A DNA stretch of 55,927 nucleotides from Candidatus Nitrosopelagicus sp. (GCA_028345965.1 JAOMEP010000006.1:1-55927), one strand, 5' to 3'; shown: positions 16,561 through 25,892, numbered from the stretch's first letter. The notes: generated from the letters alone by a model not told the origin. Numbers and translations: made by a program.

Positions 16561-17886
16561 GTGTCTCGTGTAGGAATTTTAGTAGCATCTCTAGCAATTA
16601 TCATGCTAGCATCTACTGTTGGTCCTGCCTTTGCAGCACAAATGGAATTTAGAACTTGGGTTGAAGGTGGTGCATCTGATGAAGTTGAGATAAAGTTCCA
16701 AAGAACCGTCATTTTGAACTATGATGATGGTGGAATGCTCGCTGATGAACTTAGAGGTCAAAAGTTTGCAAAAACTTTCAGTGTTGACTCTAATGACCCA
16801 GGCGTCAATGAATTACGTGATAGAATTAATTACCAATTTTCCCAATCAGGAAGTTCTGCTGCTGTAACTGATGTCCAAATTGATTATGATACTAAATTAA
16901 CAGGTCGTGGATTAAACACCTCTATTGATTATAAAATTATTTTAACAATGACACTTACAAATCACGTACTCCGTGAATCTTCTGGAAGTAACTCCGGTTT
17001 AGTTGATATGAATTGGAGAGGATTAATGATTCCAGGTGAAGTTACTGTAAATGCTAAAGGAATCCCTCACGAAATCAATCTACCAATCTCATTTATTTCT
17101 GATGTTGCTCCAGGATTATACTCTGCAATATTAGGTAGTGAGGCTGAAACTCTATTGAATTCTCCAATTATGGATGCAAGTGGAATTAAAGCACAGCCAT
17201 TAGGCAACTGGCACTTTTTGTTTGACCCAACAGGAATTAACGTTGATGCATCACAATACGGAATGTCTTCTGAATTAGCAGGAGTTGTTTGGTCATCTTA
17301 CACAATGGGAGAAAGTAGTCTCAGAGAAGGAATCCAAACAGAAAAAGAACATGAAGCATCATTTACCACTGACACGACTTATGATTTACGAACTATTGAA
17401 TCTGCAGATTCTGCAAACATTTTCTTTGCAGGATTCGCAAACATTGACGTTTTAGATAGTGCTGAGGTTGTCGGTGTTTATCCTGAAGCACCTGAAGGTT
17501 ACGCAACAACATCTACTGGTGAATTCCCTGTTATGATTATCTATGGAATGGCTGGATTTGCTGGTATCGCCGGAGTTGCAATTTTCATCGTAAGTGAAAA
17601 GAAACGTAAAGGTGACATTGCAGCAGGAAATGTACAAACAGGTATTGATCCTTCGCAATTAGTCGGTGCTGATACAAGTACTGGCTCTGGTGGTTACAAA
17701 ACTAACAGAGGTGAAGCCCATCTCAAATCTGATGATTACGAACATCACAGAAGTGTTTATGATAATCCACAAGTTGAACAAAAAGCTGAAGAACCAACAA
17801 CCGAACAAGCACCAGCTGAAGAAACAACAACTGAAGACCCAGCAAGTAAACCTGGTGCCATGCCAAAAGGCTGGAAACCAGAGTAA
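16561..17886 (+). CDS. secreted, C-terminally membrane-anchored protein
   Basis: 441 aa from a GTG start. A signal peptide (residues 1-25, ending PAFAAQ) leads a large extracellular domain of about 295 residues without recognised motifs. One transmembrane helix follows (about 322-343, MIIYGMAGFAGIAGVAIFIV), then a basic stop (SEKKRKG) and a ~95-residue cytosolic tail rich in Glu, Thr, Gln and Pro. Its short, regular codon pattern and the absence of gaps suggest a well-expressed gene. I recognise no family. Its stop lies two bases from the 3' end of the convergent RNase P RNA. Confidence 0.65.
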   Translation: MSRVGILVASLAIIMLASTVGPAFAAQMEFRTWVEGGASDEVEIKFQRTVILNYDDGGMLADELRGQKFAKTFSVDSNDPGVNELRDRINYQFSQSGSSAAVTDVQIDYDTKLTGRGLNTSIDYKIILTMTLTNHVLRESSGSNSGLVDMNWRGLMIPGEVTVNAKGIPHEINLPISFISDVAPGLYSAILGSEAETLLNSPIMDASGIKAQPLGNWHFLFDPTGINVDASQYGMSSELAGVVWSSYTMGESSLREGIQTEKEHEASFTTDTTYDLRTIESADSANIFFAGFANIDVLDSAEVVGVYPEAPEGYATTSTGEFPVMIIYGMAGFAGIAGVAIFIVSEKKRKGDIAAGNVQTGIDPSQLVGADTSTGSGGYKTNRGEAHLKSDDYEHHRSVYDNPQVEQKAEEPTTEQAPAEETTTEDPASKPGAMPKGWKPE

Positions 17887-17888
17887 TA

Positions 17889-18174
17889 GTGCGTGCTGGC
17901 CGTAACCCTCTTTCTGTTTTACACATTATTCCGCTTTGCAGCCTACCTGAACCAGATGCAGAATTCTATAGTTCTGTTTGGCTTTGCTCCTTGTGGGTCA
18001 GATTTCTCATTCTCTTTTCTCGGAAATCTCAGACTTTGTCTTCATCGTACACTCCAAGAGAGATTTTTTTCTGCTCTGTTGCCAACCATCTCTGATTGCC
18101 CATCTCCGGACCACAATTTCTGCAAGGAGAGAGGAGTTTCCTCTGTCGTAACAGCACTGTGCACCAGCTCGCAC
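17889..18174 (-). ncRNA. rnpB: RNase P RNA
   Basis: Catalytic RNA that trims tRNA 5' leaders. On the minus strand the terminal helix P1 pairs GTGCGaGCTGG (5' end at 18174) with CCAGCaCGCAC (3' end at 17889). Conserved elements follow in order: CR-I GAGGAAACTCC (18133-18143), GGAGCAAAGCCAAACAGA (17973-17990), GGTAGGCTGC (17938-17947) and the P4 3' strand ACAGAAAGAGGGTTAC (17902-17917). These match the order and sequence of the bacterial and archaeal consensus. The ~286-nt length and higher GC than its surroundings also fit. Short frames on either strand here are not genes. Confidence 0.95.
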
Positions 18175-18222
18175 TTGTAATTTTTCTAAAAACTAATCAG
18201 TTATTTCAAGATATCTGAAAAA

Positions 18223-20568
18223 TCAGGCATTAAAGTGGTCATCATCATATCTGTCTTTTTGAGATTTTGCTCTCATGGCGTAAATTTTTTGCATAATGTT
18301 GACGTAAATTTGATAGATGAATTTCACTTGAATTATTTTTGGCATAATGAAATTTGCAAAAGATCTTGCATGTACTTCTGAAAACCTGTGATTTCTAACT
18401 ATTATTGCTGATTTACCACTTTTATCTAAAATACTTAATGTCTTTGGACTAAATGCGGTATCGGTTTGATTACCTGCACCTAATATCAACAATGCATTCT
18501 TTTCTTTTTTGAAATTATCTAATAGTTCATTTATGATGTTTGAATCTGAATACACTTTCTCAAACTGTATTTTTGGCAAATCCAACTCAAACATTTTTTC
18601 ATTAATCCTGTTCACAATTTGTGTTTCTTCTTTTGGATCCTCGATAACGCCTCTAATTATGCGAATTTTTGATTCTTCCATTTTTTGAAATGAGTTGGCA
18701 ATTTCCAAACCTAGATCACTATGTCTTCCTTTATCGTATGCTACAATGATATTTTTCATATCTTCTTCAAATGTTTTTCTTACTCTTACTCCAATAATAT
18801 CGCATGTTGTAAGTGAAAGTAATTTTCTATTATTTTTCAAAAAATCAAAGTCAATCAATAATGTATTGATATCTTGTTCTTCTGTAGTTTGTAAAATTGC
18901 CTCTGTTGGATCATGTGCTAATCTTACTAGGTATCTATTTCTTAACGAACCTGTAATTTCTCTTTTGAATTCTTCTATTGCTTTTAATCCTTTTTCACCA
19001 ATACCATGTGTTAATGACAATGGTGTTTGTCGTGGTACATTCACAACATCTAAAACTGTAATTTCTCCATCTTTATCTTTGGCAATAGATCTTGCCATTG
19101 TATACATTCTTTCTGCAGAACGTTTGTCAAAAACCATCAAGACTCTGTATTTTTTTCGTAACTTTGGTCCTTGTGTAAAGACTAGTGGGGCATTATGTTC
19201 TAACTCTTTTTTTGATGTATAAAATTTGTAAATCACAAAACCAATTACTATCCAAATTATAGCTATTAGCCAACTCTCCGGATGCGTAAATAATAGATAA
19301 ATTGAAAGTCCCATTGCCGTGACTATTCCTATTATTGGAATTAATGGAAAGAGTGGAGTCTTGAATCCATAATCTACCGTTGATGCATACAATCTTCTAA
19401 TCGTAATTGAAGCTAAATTCACCTGTGTGAACAAAAATAGGAACATAACACTTGCTGCAAACGCAATTGCGGTCAAATCCATGGATACTGCAAGAATCAA
19501 CATGATTATTCCTGAAACAATTGTTGCTACAAACGGTGTGCGATATTTTGGATGAATTTTACTGAACACAAACGGTAGATTATACTGTGTTCCCATTGCA
19601 AAACTAACTCGACTTGCTGCAAATGTGGTTGCATTTAATGCAGAAAGTGTAGAAACTAAACCTCCTGCTAATACAATTAATGCACCAAATGGAAGAAACT
19701 GATCTGCCGCTTCTATTATTCCTAATTCACCAAAACTTCCAATAAATTCCCATGCGGGCATTCCTATTACTGATTCATTTAATCCTCCAATGAAAACAAA
19801 TGTAAATACAATGTAAACTGAAACAACAATTCCAAGTGAAATCATAATTGCACGTGGGATATTTTTTCTAGGATTTTTTATCTCATCTCCTGCTTGTGAA
19901 ATTATTTCATAACCTTCAAAAGCAATAAATGTTAATCCCATTGCTAATGCTAATCCTGCTACGCCACTAGGAAGAAAATCTCTATAGTTATCAGACCAAT
20001 TTGGATTTGCAAACATCATTGCACCAATTGCTGCAGCAATTAGTATGCCAATTATTGCTAATTGTGTAAATGTAATTGCATTACCAACCTTTCCTGTATC
20101 TGATGATCCTCTGACATTAACAAATGTAAAAATGATTATTGCGATTATGGCAAAAATTTTATCTACTGGAATTCCTATGTCGTCTCCAATAATTCCTGAT
20201 GTTATCAATAGATGCGCAAAAAATGAACCAAACGCAACTGCATAGAGAGAACCTGCAATTGTATGTCCAAACCATGCCATCCATCCGCTAAGATATGCGT
20301 TAGGTCTTGGTAATCCCTCTCGCACCCATTTGTAACCTCCTCCTGTTGCAGGAAATGCAGATCCTAATTCTGCATATGTTAATGCTGTAAATACTGTAAT
20401 TACGCCATTAAGCAAAAATGCAATCATTAGTGCAGCTCCAGCTTGAGCCATACCTGGTCCTACTAGAACAAAAATGGCTCCACCTATCATGGATGCCACT
20501 CCAATCATAACTGAATCCTTTAGAGATAAGCTACGAACTAGCCCTGATTCTGATTTTTCAAATGCCAT
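18223..20568 (-). CDS. APC-superfamily amino acid permease with C-terminal stress-protein domains
   Basis: 781 aa. Residues 1-450 make about 12 transmembrane helices with the APC signature near the start (GVASMIGGAIFVLVGPG) and TFIAFEGYEIISQAGDEIKNPRKNIP in the TM6 region. The remaining ~310 residues are soluble and look like two universal-stress-protein-type (USP) alpha/beta domains (VLMVFDKRSAERMYTMARSI; NIIVAYDKGRHSDLGLEIANSF; LLILGAGN). Such fusions are thought to regulate transport through nucleotide binding. Transported amino acid is unknown. It starts 54 bp downstream of the geranylgeranyl reductase gene. Confidence 0.87.
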   Translation of the reverse strand: MAFEKSESGLVRSLSLKDSVMIGVASMIGGAIFVLVGPGMAQAGAALMIAFLLNGVITVFTALTYAELGSAFPATGGGYKWVREGLPRPNAYLSGWMAWFGHTIAGSLYAVAFGSFFAHLLITSGIIGDDIGIPVDKIFAIIAIIIFTFVNVRGSSDTGKVGNAITFTQLAIIGILIAAAIGAMMFANPNWSDNYRDFLPSGVAGLALAMGLTFIAFEGYEIISQAGDEIKNPRKNIPRAIMISLGIVVSVYIVFTFVFIGGLNESVIGMPAWEFIGSFGELGIIEAADQFLPFGALIVLAGGLVSTLSALNATTFAASRVSFAMGTQYNLPFVFSKIHPKYRTPFVATIVSGIIMLILAVSMDLTAIAFAASVMFLFLFTQVNLASITIRRLYASTVDYGFKTPLFPLIPIIGIVTAMGLSIYLLFTHPESWLIAIIWIVIGFVIYKFYTSKKELEHNAPLVFTQGPKLRKKYRVLMVFDKRSAERMYTMARSIAKDKDGEITVLDVVNVPRQTPLSLTHGIGEKGLKAIEEFKREITGSLRNRYLVRLAHDPTEAILQTTEEQDINTLLIDFDFLKNNRKLLSLTTCDIIGVRVRKTFEEDMKNIIVAYDKGRHSDLGLEIANSFQKMEESKIRIIRGVIEDPKEETQIVNRINEKMFELDLPKIQFEKVYSDSNIINELLDNFKKEKNALLILGAGNQTDTAFSPKTLSILDKSGKSAIIVRNHRFSEVHARSFANFIMPKIIQVKFIYQIYVNIMQKIYAMRAKSQKDRYDDDHFNA

Positions 20569-20622
20569 ACAATTTTCGAGAAAATCTAGATGAATAAAGC
20601 CTTGCCTCGTACTGATTGTAGA

Positions 20623-21831
20623 TTACGTACCTTTGACCATATTGAATAACTGTCTTACAACCATCTTTGGATGGTGTGTAGCAAGCTTTACCATTTTTGC
20701 CACTCCAAAATCTGCACGAATAAAATCTAAAAACTCATCAGCCGTTAATTCATTAATTATGTCTAATTCCTTATCCCACTCGTCATCTGATAATCCCACC
20801 CATCTATTTTGAACCTTAACTGCTGAATTAATTTTTGATTCTATTGCCTTTTTCCATTCTTTTTCATATGGAATTAATGATGCTTCTGTTGTATTGTTAT
20901 TTTTTATTGCATCTGCTGCAACCTTACCTGCAACTTCTCCAAATCTAATTGCATATCTTATTCCTTCTAACACAAGAGGATTTGCTTGACCTGCTGAATC
21001 TCCAACTAGAATTAAATTATCATAAACTGTTTTCCTTGACAATCCATCATTTGGTATTAATCCGTAATGAAACTCAATTTTTTCAATATTTCCCAAATCT
21101 TTGATAGGGCCAATTTTTTTATCAATTAATTCATTTAATCTGACCGTTGGATCAACATCTGAATCTGGTTTTCCAACCCCCACTCCAATTCTTGCAGTAT
21201 TTTTTGATGTTGGAAAAATCCATGCATATCCTGCAGGTGAATACTCCTGCCCTACCATTAACCACCAGTTATCATATTCTAATTTTTCTGTTTTTACTTC
21301 AAACTCTGCTCCTGCTCCAAACTTTTTCCATTGTGTTACATATCCTAATTCTTTAGCAACAATTGATGTAAATCCACTTGCATCAATTACAACTTTAGCC
21401 TTAAATTGCATAACTTTACCTTGTGATTTTGCAACAACTCCTACACATTTACCTGCTGAATTCTTTAAAACCTCTGAAACATTCGTACCTGTAAATAATT
21501 CACTGCCTGATGATTTAGCTCTTGTTGCTAAGAATCTGTATGTTTTTCTAACATCCAACACTGCTGCTTTGGCAATATCGTCTGCAATTGTAACATAATT
21601 TTTTGGTGAACAAAAAGAAAATTTCTTTATTGGATTGTAGCAATCTTTAGGAATTCCAAATTCATTAATATCTGAAATCCATGTTACACCGCTTGTTCTA
21701 ACAGTTTCTGCAATTTCTTTTTCTTTTTCAATTAATGCAACTGTACAACCATTCTTTGCTGCCATATATGCTGCAGATGAACCTGCAGGACCTCCGCCAA
21801 CTACTACTACATCAAAATTTAATTCTTCCAA
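20623..21831 (-). CDS. geranylgeranyl reductase family flavoprotein
   Basis: 402-aa FAD-dependent enzyme that probably saturates the isoprenoid chains of archaeal ether lipids. The FAD Rossmann motif is at 8-27 (VVVGGGPAGSSAAYMAAKNG), the family's second motif is AGYAWIFPTSKNTARIGVGVG (about 207-227) and the pyrophosphate-contacting LVGDSAGQANPLVLEGIRYA lies at about 276-295. These place it in the digeranylgeranylglycerophospholipid reductase group. Archaea often carry several paralogues, so the chain specificity is uncertain. Confidence 0.88.
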   Translation of the reverse strand: MEELNFDVVVVGGGPAGSSAAYMAAKNGCTVALIEKEKEIAETVRTSGVTWISDINEFGIPKDCYNPIKKFSFCSPKNYVTIADDIAKAAVLDVRKTYRFLATRAKSSGSELFTGTNVSEVLKNSAGKCVGVVAKSQGKVMQFKAKVVIDASGFTSIVAKELGYVTQWKKFGAGAEFEVKTEKLEYDNWWLMVGQEYSPAGYAWIFPTSKNTARIGVGVGKPDSDVDPTVRLNELIDKKIGPIKDLGNIEKIEFHYGLIPNDGLSRKTVYDNLILVGDSAGQANPLVLEGIRYAIRFGEVAGKVAADAIKNNNTTEASLIPYEKEWKKAIESKINSAVKVQNRWVGLSDDEWDKELDIINELTADEFLDFIRADFGVAKMVKLATHHPKMVVRQLFNMVKGT

Positions 21832-21918
21832 CTAAATTGATTACATTTCTGAATATTATAATCTAACAATTGATATTTTTTTTAACATGTTTATTTTGGT
21901 GTAAATTCACACTAATTC

Positions 21919-22056
21919 ATGGCAGATACTGAAGTTGTACCATTTCTAATGTGGTCAGGATTAACTGCAATTTTGATGGTCATCACCGGATTCGCCTATA
22001 AGGCATATCAAAGAAAAAACTCTAAAGAAAAAGTCACATTTCCAAGTGATGGTTAA
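21919..22056 (+). CDS. 45-aa single-pass membrane protein
   Basis: ATG at 21919 and TAA at 22054-22056 give 45 residues: a short acidic N-terminus (MADTEVVPF), one transmembrane helix (LMWSGLTAILMVITGFAYKAY, positive end inward) and a Lys-rich tail. The upstream sequence is A/T-rich with no clear Shine-Dalgarno, as expected for a leaderless start. It is divergent from the geranylgeranyl reductase and ends 10 bp from the end of the convergent ABC ATPase. No family recognised; the clean topology supports a real gene. Confidence 0.6.
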   Translation: MADTEVVPFLMWSGLTAILMVITGFAYKAYQRKNSKEKVTFPSDG

Positions 22057-22066
22057 ACTCGTATAA

Positions 22067-22894
22067 TTATTCGAATAAAATCTTCTTTTCTTTATAGAGA
22101 TTTTTAGGATCTGGTTCTGAAATTGCAGAAATTAGTGCTTTAGTGTATGGATTTTCAGGCTGTGACAATACTTTCTCGACTGTACCTATTTCCATCACCT
22201 TTCCTGATTTTAAAATTAAAATATCATCTGCAAAGTGTTTGGCTGTTGCAAGATCATGTGTAATGTATATCATAGAAATATTATTTTCTTTCTGAATCTC
22301 TTTCATCAATTCTAAAACTTCTGCACGTATTGAAACATCTAGCATGGATACTGGCTCATCTGCAATGATAATCTCTGGTTTTACTACTATTGCTCTTGCA
22401 ATAACCACTCTTTGTCGTTGTCCTCCTGATAGCATATGTGGATATTTTTTAGAAATTTCTTCTGCAGGTTCTAGTTTTACTTTTTCTAATGTTTCAATTA
22501 CTCTTTGTTCACGTTCCTTTTTTGTCCCTATACTATGAATATCTAAAGGTTCACTGACAATATCTGAAATTGTCATTCTTGGATTAATTGAATCGTATGG
22601 GTCTTGGTATATCATTTGACATTTCATTCTAAATTTTTTTAGCTCATCTGAATTATCCATAATCTCTTTTTGATTATGAAAAATTTTACCTGAATCTGGT
22701 TTAATAGCTCTGAGAATTAATTTTGCGATAGTTGATTTTCCTGAACCTGACTGTCCTGCTATAGCTAGAATTTTTCCTTGTTCGAGTGAAAAATTCACTG
22801 AATCTGCTGCAATAACTTCATCTGAATCAGATGAAAAAAAGTTTTTTTTCTTAAATTTCTTTGTCAGATCTTCAATTCTTAATACATCCTTCAT
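22067..22894 (-). CDS. oligopeptide/dipeptide-type ABC transporter ATPase
   Basis: ATP-binding subunit of the OppF/DppF type. The ATG at 22892-22894 (MKDVLRIEDLTKKF) is preferred; the frame is open further upstream, to 22972, but would run into the divergent egtD promoter and its start. Walker A GQSGSGKST, Q-loop (QMIYQDPYDSINPR), signature LSGGQRQR, Walker B IIIADEP and the switch His (YITHD) are complete. The QDPxxSxNPR sequence and a tail with PENPYTKALISA are typical of peptide importers. No permease genes sit next to it, so it is an orphan subunit here; the binding protein at 7.9-10.3 kb is a possible partner. Confidence 0.85.
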   Translation of the reverse strand: MKDVLRIEDLTKKFKKKNFFSSDSDEVIAADSVNFSLEQGKILAIAGQSGSGKSTIAKLILRAIKPDSGKIFHNQKEIMDNSDELKKFRMKCQMIYQDPYDSINPRMTISDIVSEPLDIHSIGTKKEREQRVIETLEKVKLEPAEEISKKYPHMLSGGQRQRVVIARAIVVKPEIIIADEPVSMLDVSIRAEVLELMKEIQKENNISMIYITHDLATAKHFADDILILKSGKVMEIGTVEKVLSQPENPYTKALISAISEPDPKNLYKEKKILFE

Positions 22895-22900
22895 ATTGGT

Positions 22901-22908
22901 ATTATATT
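22901..22908 (+). promoter_or_regulatory. TATA-like element for egtD
   Basis: ATTATATT at 22901-22908 lies about 24 bases before the ATG at 22928. That spacing places transcription initiation near the start codon and supports a leaderless egtD transcript beginning at 22928 rather than at the internal ATGs 22952 or 22976. Confidence 0.5.
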
Positions 22909-22927
22909 CTCCTATGATAAGAAATTT

Positions 22928-23977
22928 ATGCAAAGCAAAAATCGCGAAAATATGAAAGATAAATCGAAACAAGAAATGTCAGGCTATCAATCATATCTAA
23001 TTCAAGATAATCTAAAATATTTCAAACCCCATAAAACAAGTGTTACTGTAACCTTTGCTGACGAACTTCGTAAGACACTTCAGGAACCAAAAAAATCAAT
23101 CAGTCCAAAATTTTTCTATGATGAAAATGGTTCAAAAATCTTTGATGAAATATGCTCTCTTCCTGAATACTATCCTTATAATTCTGAAACAGAAATTCTA
23201 CAAACACTTGAGAAAAAATTACTCCCATATCTTTCAAATGAATTTCATTTAGTAGAGTTGGGAAGTGGTTCTTCTGTAAAGACTCGTCTTTTAATTGATA
23301 TTTTATTCAAATCTCAATCACATTTACAATATTTCCCAATAGATATTTCAGAAATTTTAGATCAAAGTGCCAAAAATCTTTGCATGGATTATGAGAATCT
23401 TACAGTAACTGGTGTGGTGGATACTTTTGAAAACGGTCTTGATTTCATTGAACATTATGATGATAAGCCTAATTTGATAACTTTTCTGGGTTCAAGTTTT
23501 GGAAACTTTAATCAAAATGAAGGAATGAAATTTCTTCAAAAAATTAACAATCTTATGAAATTTGATGATCTATTTCTAATTGGACTAGACCTGAAAAAAG
23601 ATCAACAGGTGTTACACAATGCATACAATGATTCTCAAAATATAACTGCAAAATTCAATCTAAATGTCTTGAAAAGAATTAATGATGAATTGGGTGCAGA
23701 CTTTGATTTAGAAAATTTTGAGCATCATGCAATCTATGATGAAGAAAAAGGTCGTGTTGAGATGTATCTTCGTTCATTATCTGATCAATCTATAACGATT
23801 CCAAAATCTGATCTATCTGTAAATCTTTCAAAAGATGAATTAATTCATACTGAAAACTCACACAAATTTTCCATCTCCCAAATAGATTCTTTATTGAAAG
23901 AATGTAATTTTGAAAAGTTAGAGATTTGGTTTGATTCTAAAAATTATTATTCACTAGTTTTAGCAAAAAAACTCTAA
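22928..23977 (+). CDS. egtD: L-histidine N-alpha-methyltransferase (ergothioneine biosynthesis)
   Basis: Trimethylates histidine to hercynine with SAM, the first step of ergothioneine synthesis. 349 aa. The family landmarks are FFYDENGSKIFDEICSLPEYYP (about residues 59-80), SAM motif LVELGSGSSVKTRLLID (about 100-116) and FLGSSFGNF (about 182-190), with SLSDQSITIP in the C-terminal beta domain. The next gene, egtB, is convergent and overlaps by 4 bp at the stops. Together these two make the minimal pathway core. Assignment is firm. Confidence 0.9.
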   Translation: MQSKNRENMKDKSKQEMSGYQSYLIQDNLKYFKPHKTSVTVTFADELRKTLQEPKKSISPKFFYDENGSKIFDEICSLPEYYPYNSETEILQTLEKKLLPYLSNEFHLVELGSGSSVKTRLLIDILFKSQSHLQYFPIDISEILDQSAKNLCMDYENLTVTGVVDTFENGLDFIEHYDDKPNLITFLGSSFGNFNQNEGMKFLQKINNLMKFDDLFLIGLDLKKDQQVLHNAYNDSQNITAKFNLNVLKRINDELGADFDLENFEHHAIYDEEKGRVEMYLRSLSDQSITIPKSDLSVNLSKDELIHTENSHKFSISQIDSLLKECNFEKLEIWFDSKNYYSLVLAKKL

Positions 23978-25275
23978 ATATCTTCTACGCATCTGAATCC
24001 AGAAATTAGCCATCTCTCATCTAATCTGAAAAAATTTCTGTAAGATCCTCTAATTGATTTTGATGGCGTTCCAAAAGATCCTCCACGTAAAACTTTTTGA
24101 TTTGTAAACCATTTGTCATTATATTCATCAAATCCACTTTTGAATCCTGGATATCCTGTAAACTCTGATGATGTCCATTCCCAAACATCTCCTATCATTT
24201 GGTAACATCCGTAGTTACTTTTTCCATTCTCATAAGCGCCTACATTACTACAATTCCAAACATTCGACTCTAACAAATTTGCATGTGATTCTGTAGGTTT
24301 TTCATTTCCCCATGGGAAAATTGTTTTGATTTCTTTTTCATCGTTCCACAGTGCAGCTTTTTCCCATTCTGCCTCTGTTGGTAGTCTTTTATTTGCCCAT
24401 TTACAGAATGCGGATGCTTCATAGAAGCTTACGTGACATACAGGCTCATTTGGATTAATTTTTCGTTTACCTGCAAAATCTCTTGTAATCCATTTGTCTC
24501 CATCTTTTTCCCAATACATTGGAGATTTCCACTCATTTTTCTTTACTGCGTCCCATCCATCTGAAAGCCAAAATGAATACTCTTCATATCCTCCATCATT
24601 CATAAATTCTAAATATTCTGAATTGCTTGTCAAAAAATTATCAATCTGATAATCATTTAGATACGTTTTATGTTCTGGAAGTTCAATATCATAACAATAA
24701 TCCTTTCCTGAATAACCTAAATTGTATAATCCTCCATTTACTTTGATACTTTTCTTTTCTTTATTTGATGATGCTACTGGTTCGTTTGTTTTAGCTGGTC
24801 TATATTGATCTCCTAGCAGATGTTGTAAATCGTAAACTAAAAGTTCTTGATGTTGACATTCATGATTGATTGCCATTGTGAAAAGATATGCGGTTTCTTT
24901 TTCTAAGGGTTTACTGATAACCTCTCTAACCTTATTTGTTATAACATCAAAATATTGTAGAATTTCATCTACCGTTGGTCTTGACATCACTCCTCGTTTT
25001 GATTTATCATATGGTTTTCCAAATTGGTTATAGTATGAATTTAGATATTCAGAAAGTTCCTCTGAAAAAAATTCATAATTAGGTTGTGTTTTGCTTAAGA
25101 CTATTTCATTTAACCAACTTACATGTCCAATGTGCCATTTTGGTGGGCTCATGAAAACTGCAGTTTGTACACCAAAATCATCTCTTTCTAAGTTTTTTAC
25201 TAATTGTAATGTGGTATTCCTTGTCTCATTAAATGAGTCTAAAAGAAAATTCTGAGATGGTTCTTCAAGTGTCAT
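23974..25275 (-). CDS. egtB: ergothioneine biosynthesis sulfoxide synthase EgtB
   Basis: Mononuclear iron enzyme that joins hercynine and a thiol (cysteine or gamma-glutamylcysteine) using O2. 433 aa: an N-terminal DinB-like four-helix domain with H51 and the H138-x3-H142-x-E144 motif (NHECQHQE), then a formylglycine-generating-enzyme-type C-terminal domain (RLPTEAEWEKAA, GDVWEWTSSEF, LRGGSFGTPSKSIR, SGFRCVED). The metal-binding histidines are present. It lacks the extra methyltransferase domain of OvoA, so ovothiol is not expected. It is convergent with egtD. A lyase (EgtE) and amidohydrolase (EgtC) are not visible nearby. Confidence 0.9.
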   Translation of the reverse strand: MTLEEPSQNFLLDSFNETRNTTLQLVKNLERDDFGVQTAVFMSPPKWHIGHVSWLNEIVLSKTQPNYEFFSEELSEYLNSYYNQFGKPYDKSKRGVMSRPTVDEILQYFDVITNKVREVISKPLEKETAYLFTMAINHECQHQELLVYDLQHLLGDQYRPAKTNEPVASSNKEKKSIKVNGGLYNLGYSGKDYCYDIELPEHKTYLNDYQIDNFLTSNSEYLEFMNDGGYEEYSFWLSDGWDAVKKNEWKSPMYWEKDGDKWITRDFAGKRKINPNEPVCHVSFYEASAFCKWANKRLPTEAEWEKAALWNDEKEIKTIFPWGNEKPTESHANLLESNVWNCSNVGAYENGKSNYGCYQMIGDVWEWTSSEFTGYPGFKSGFDEYNDKWFTNQKVLRGGSFGTPSKSIRGSYRNFFRLDERWLISGFRCVEDI

Positions 25276-25314
25276 GTAATAGTTGAAATTTTTTGAATAT
25301 ATTTGGTTTTATGA

Positions 25315-25803
25315 CTATTCTTTCATTACGCAGCATGTAGCGTTGTTAATGTTACGCATAGCCCACCAAATTGAAAACGTTAGCGCGCCGATAGATATGA
25401 ATTTCAATTCTAATCCTTGTAATGGGAATATGGCGAGTCCTCCTACTATTCCTAAAACTGCTGATAATGATGTTGTACATGCAGGACAACCTGGAGTAAA
25501 TGCTGTTAGTGCACCACCTAATATTGCACTTGTACCATTTTTCATATTTTTACTTCTCTGTGTCTTGATATTGTAAGCAACCAGTGCGATGTTTATTCCT
25601 GCTAATACTGCTACGACTGCTGTCAACGTAATTGATGCTGCCATATACATTGGCAATAATTCAATTTCTGCTGACATGTGCGCTAATCCCATTTCCAATG
25701 TGAGGAAATAATACAATGTTCCTACACTCACTCCTGAAATCACAGCAATCATTCCAAACGTTCGCTGTCTCAAAATATCCTTAATTGTTAATTTCAGCAT
25801 CAT
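25315..25803 (-). CDS. four-TM membrane protein with CPAC motif
   Basis: 162 aa. Four hydrophobic helices are visible. In the third lies GCPACTTSLSAVLG (about residues 102-115), a CxxC pair at a membrane boundary, and the C-terminus ends ATCCVMKE, with a further vicinal Cys pair. Such an arrangement suggests a thiol-redox or metal-binding membrane role, but I recognise no named family. The gene is followed by egtB on the same strand, 39 bp away, and its start faces the divergent MoxR operon. Confidence 0.6.
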   Translation of the reverse strand: MMLKLTIKDILRQRTFGMIAVISGVSVGTLYYFLTLEMGLAHMSAEIELLPMYMAASITLTAVVAVLAGINIALVAYNIKTQRSKNMKNGTSAILGGALTAFTPGCPACTTSLSAVLGIVGGLAIFPLQGLELKFISIGALTFSIWWAMRNINNATCCVMKE

Positions 25804-25808
25804 ATTAG

Positions 25809-25892
25809 TTTATGATAATCTATGATTAATAATATTGATGTTATTTTTTATGATAAACTTGAATTATCGAAATAGTACAATGATAGATCTAT
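25809..25892. promoter_or_regulatory. divergent promoter region with direct repeats and a palindrome
   Basis: In the gap before the MoxR gene, TTTATGATAA occurs twice (25809-25818 and 25847-25856, 38 bases apart), and ATAGATCTAT at 25883-25892 is a perfect 10-bp palindrome. They are placed where regulators of both the membrane protein gene and the MoxR operon could bind. Significance is uncertain in AT-rich DNA. Confidence 0.35.

Noticed and set aside
17889-18180. Short open frames on both strands over 17.9-18.2 kb
   Set aside because: They fall on the RNase P RNA, whose P1 helix and conserved regions explain the sequence. The peptides have no plausible domain character.
18695-19222. 175-aa plus-strand frame within the APC permease gene
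   Set aside because: Complement of the USP-domain coding region; composition typical of a shadow frame.
21101-21598. 165-aa plus-strand frame within the geranylgeranyl reductase gene
   Set aside because: Antisense of the FAD-binding enzyme; no credible features.
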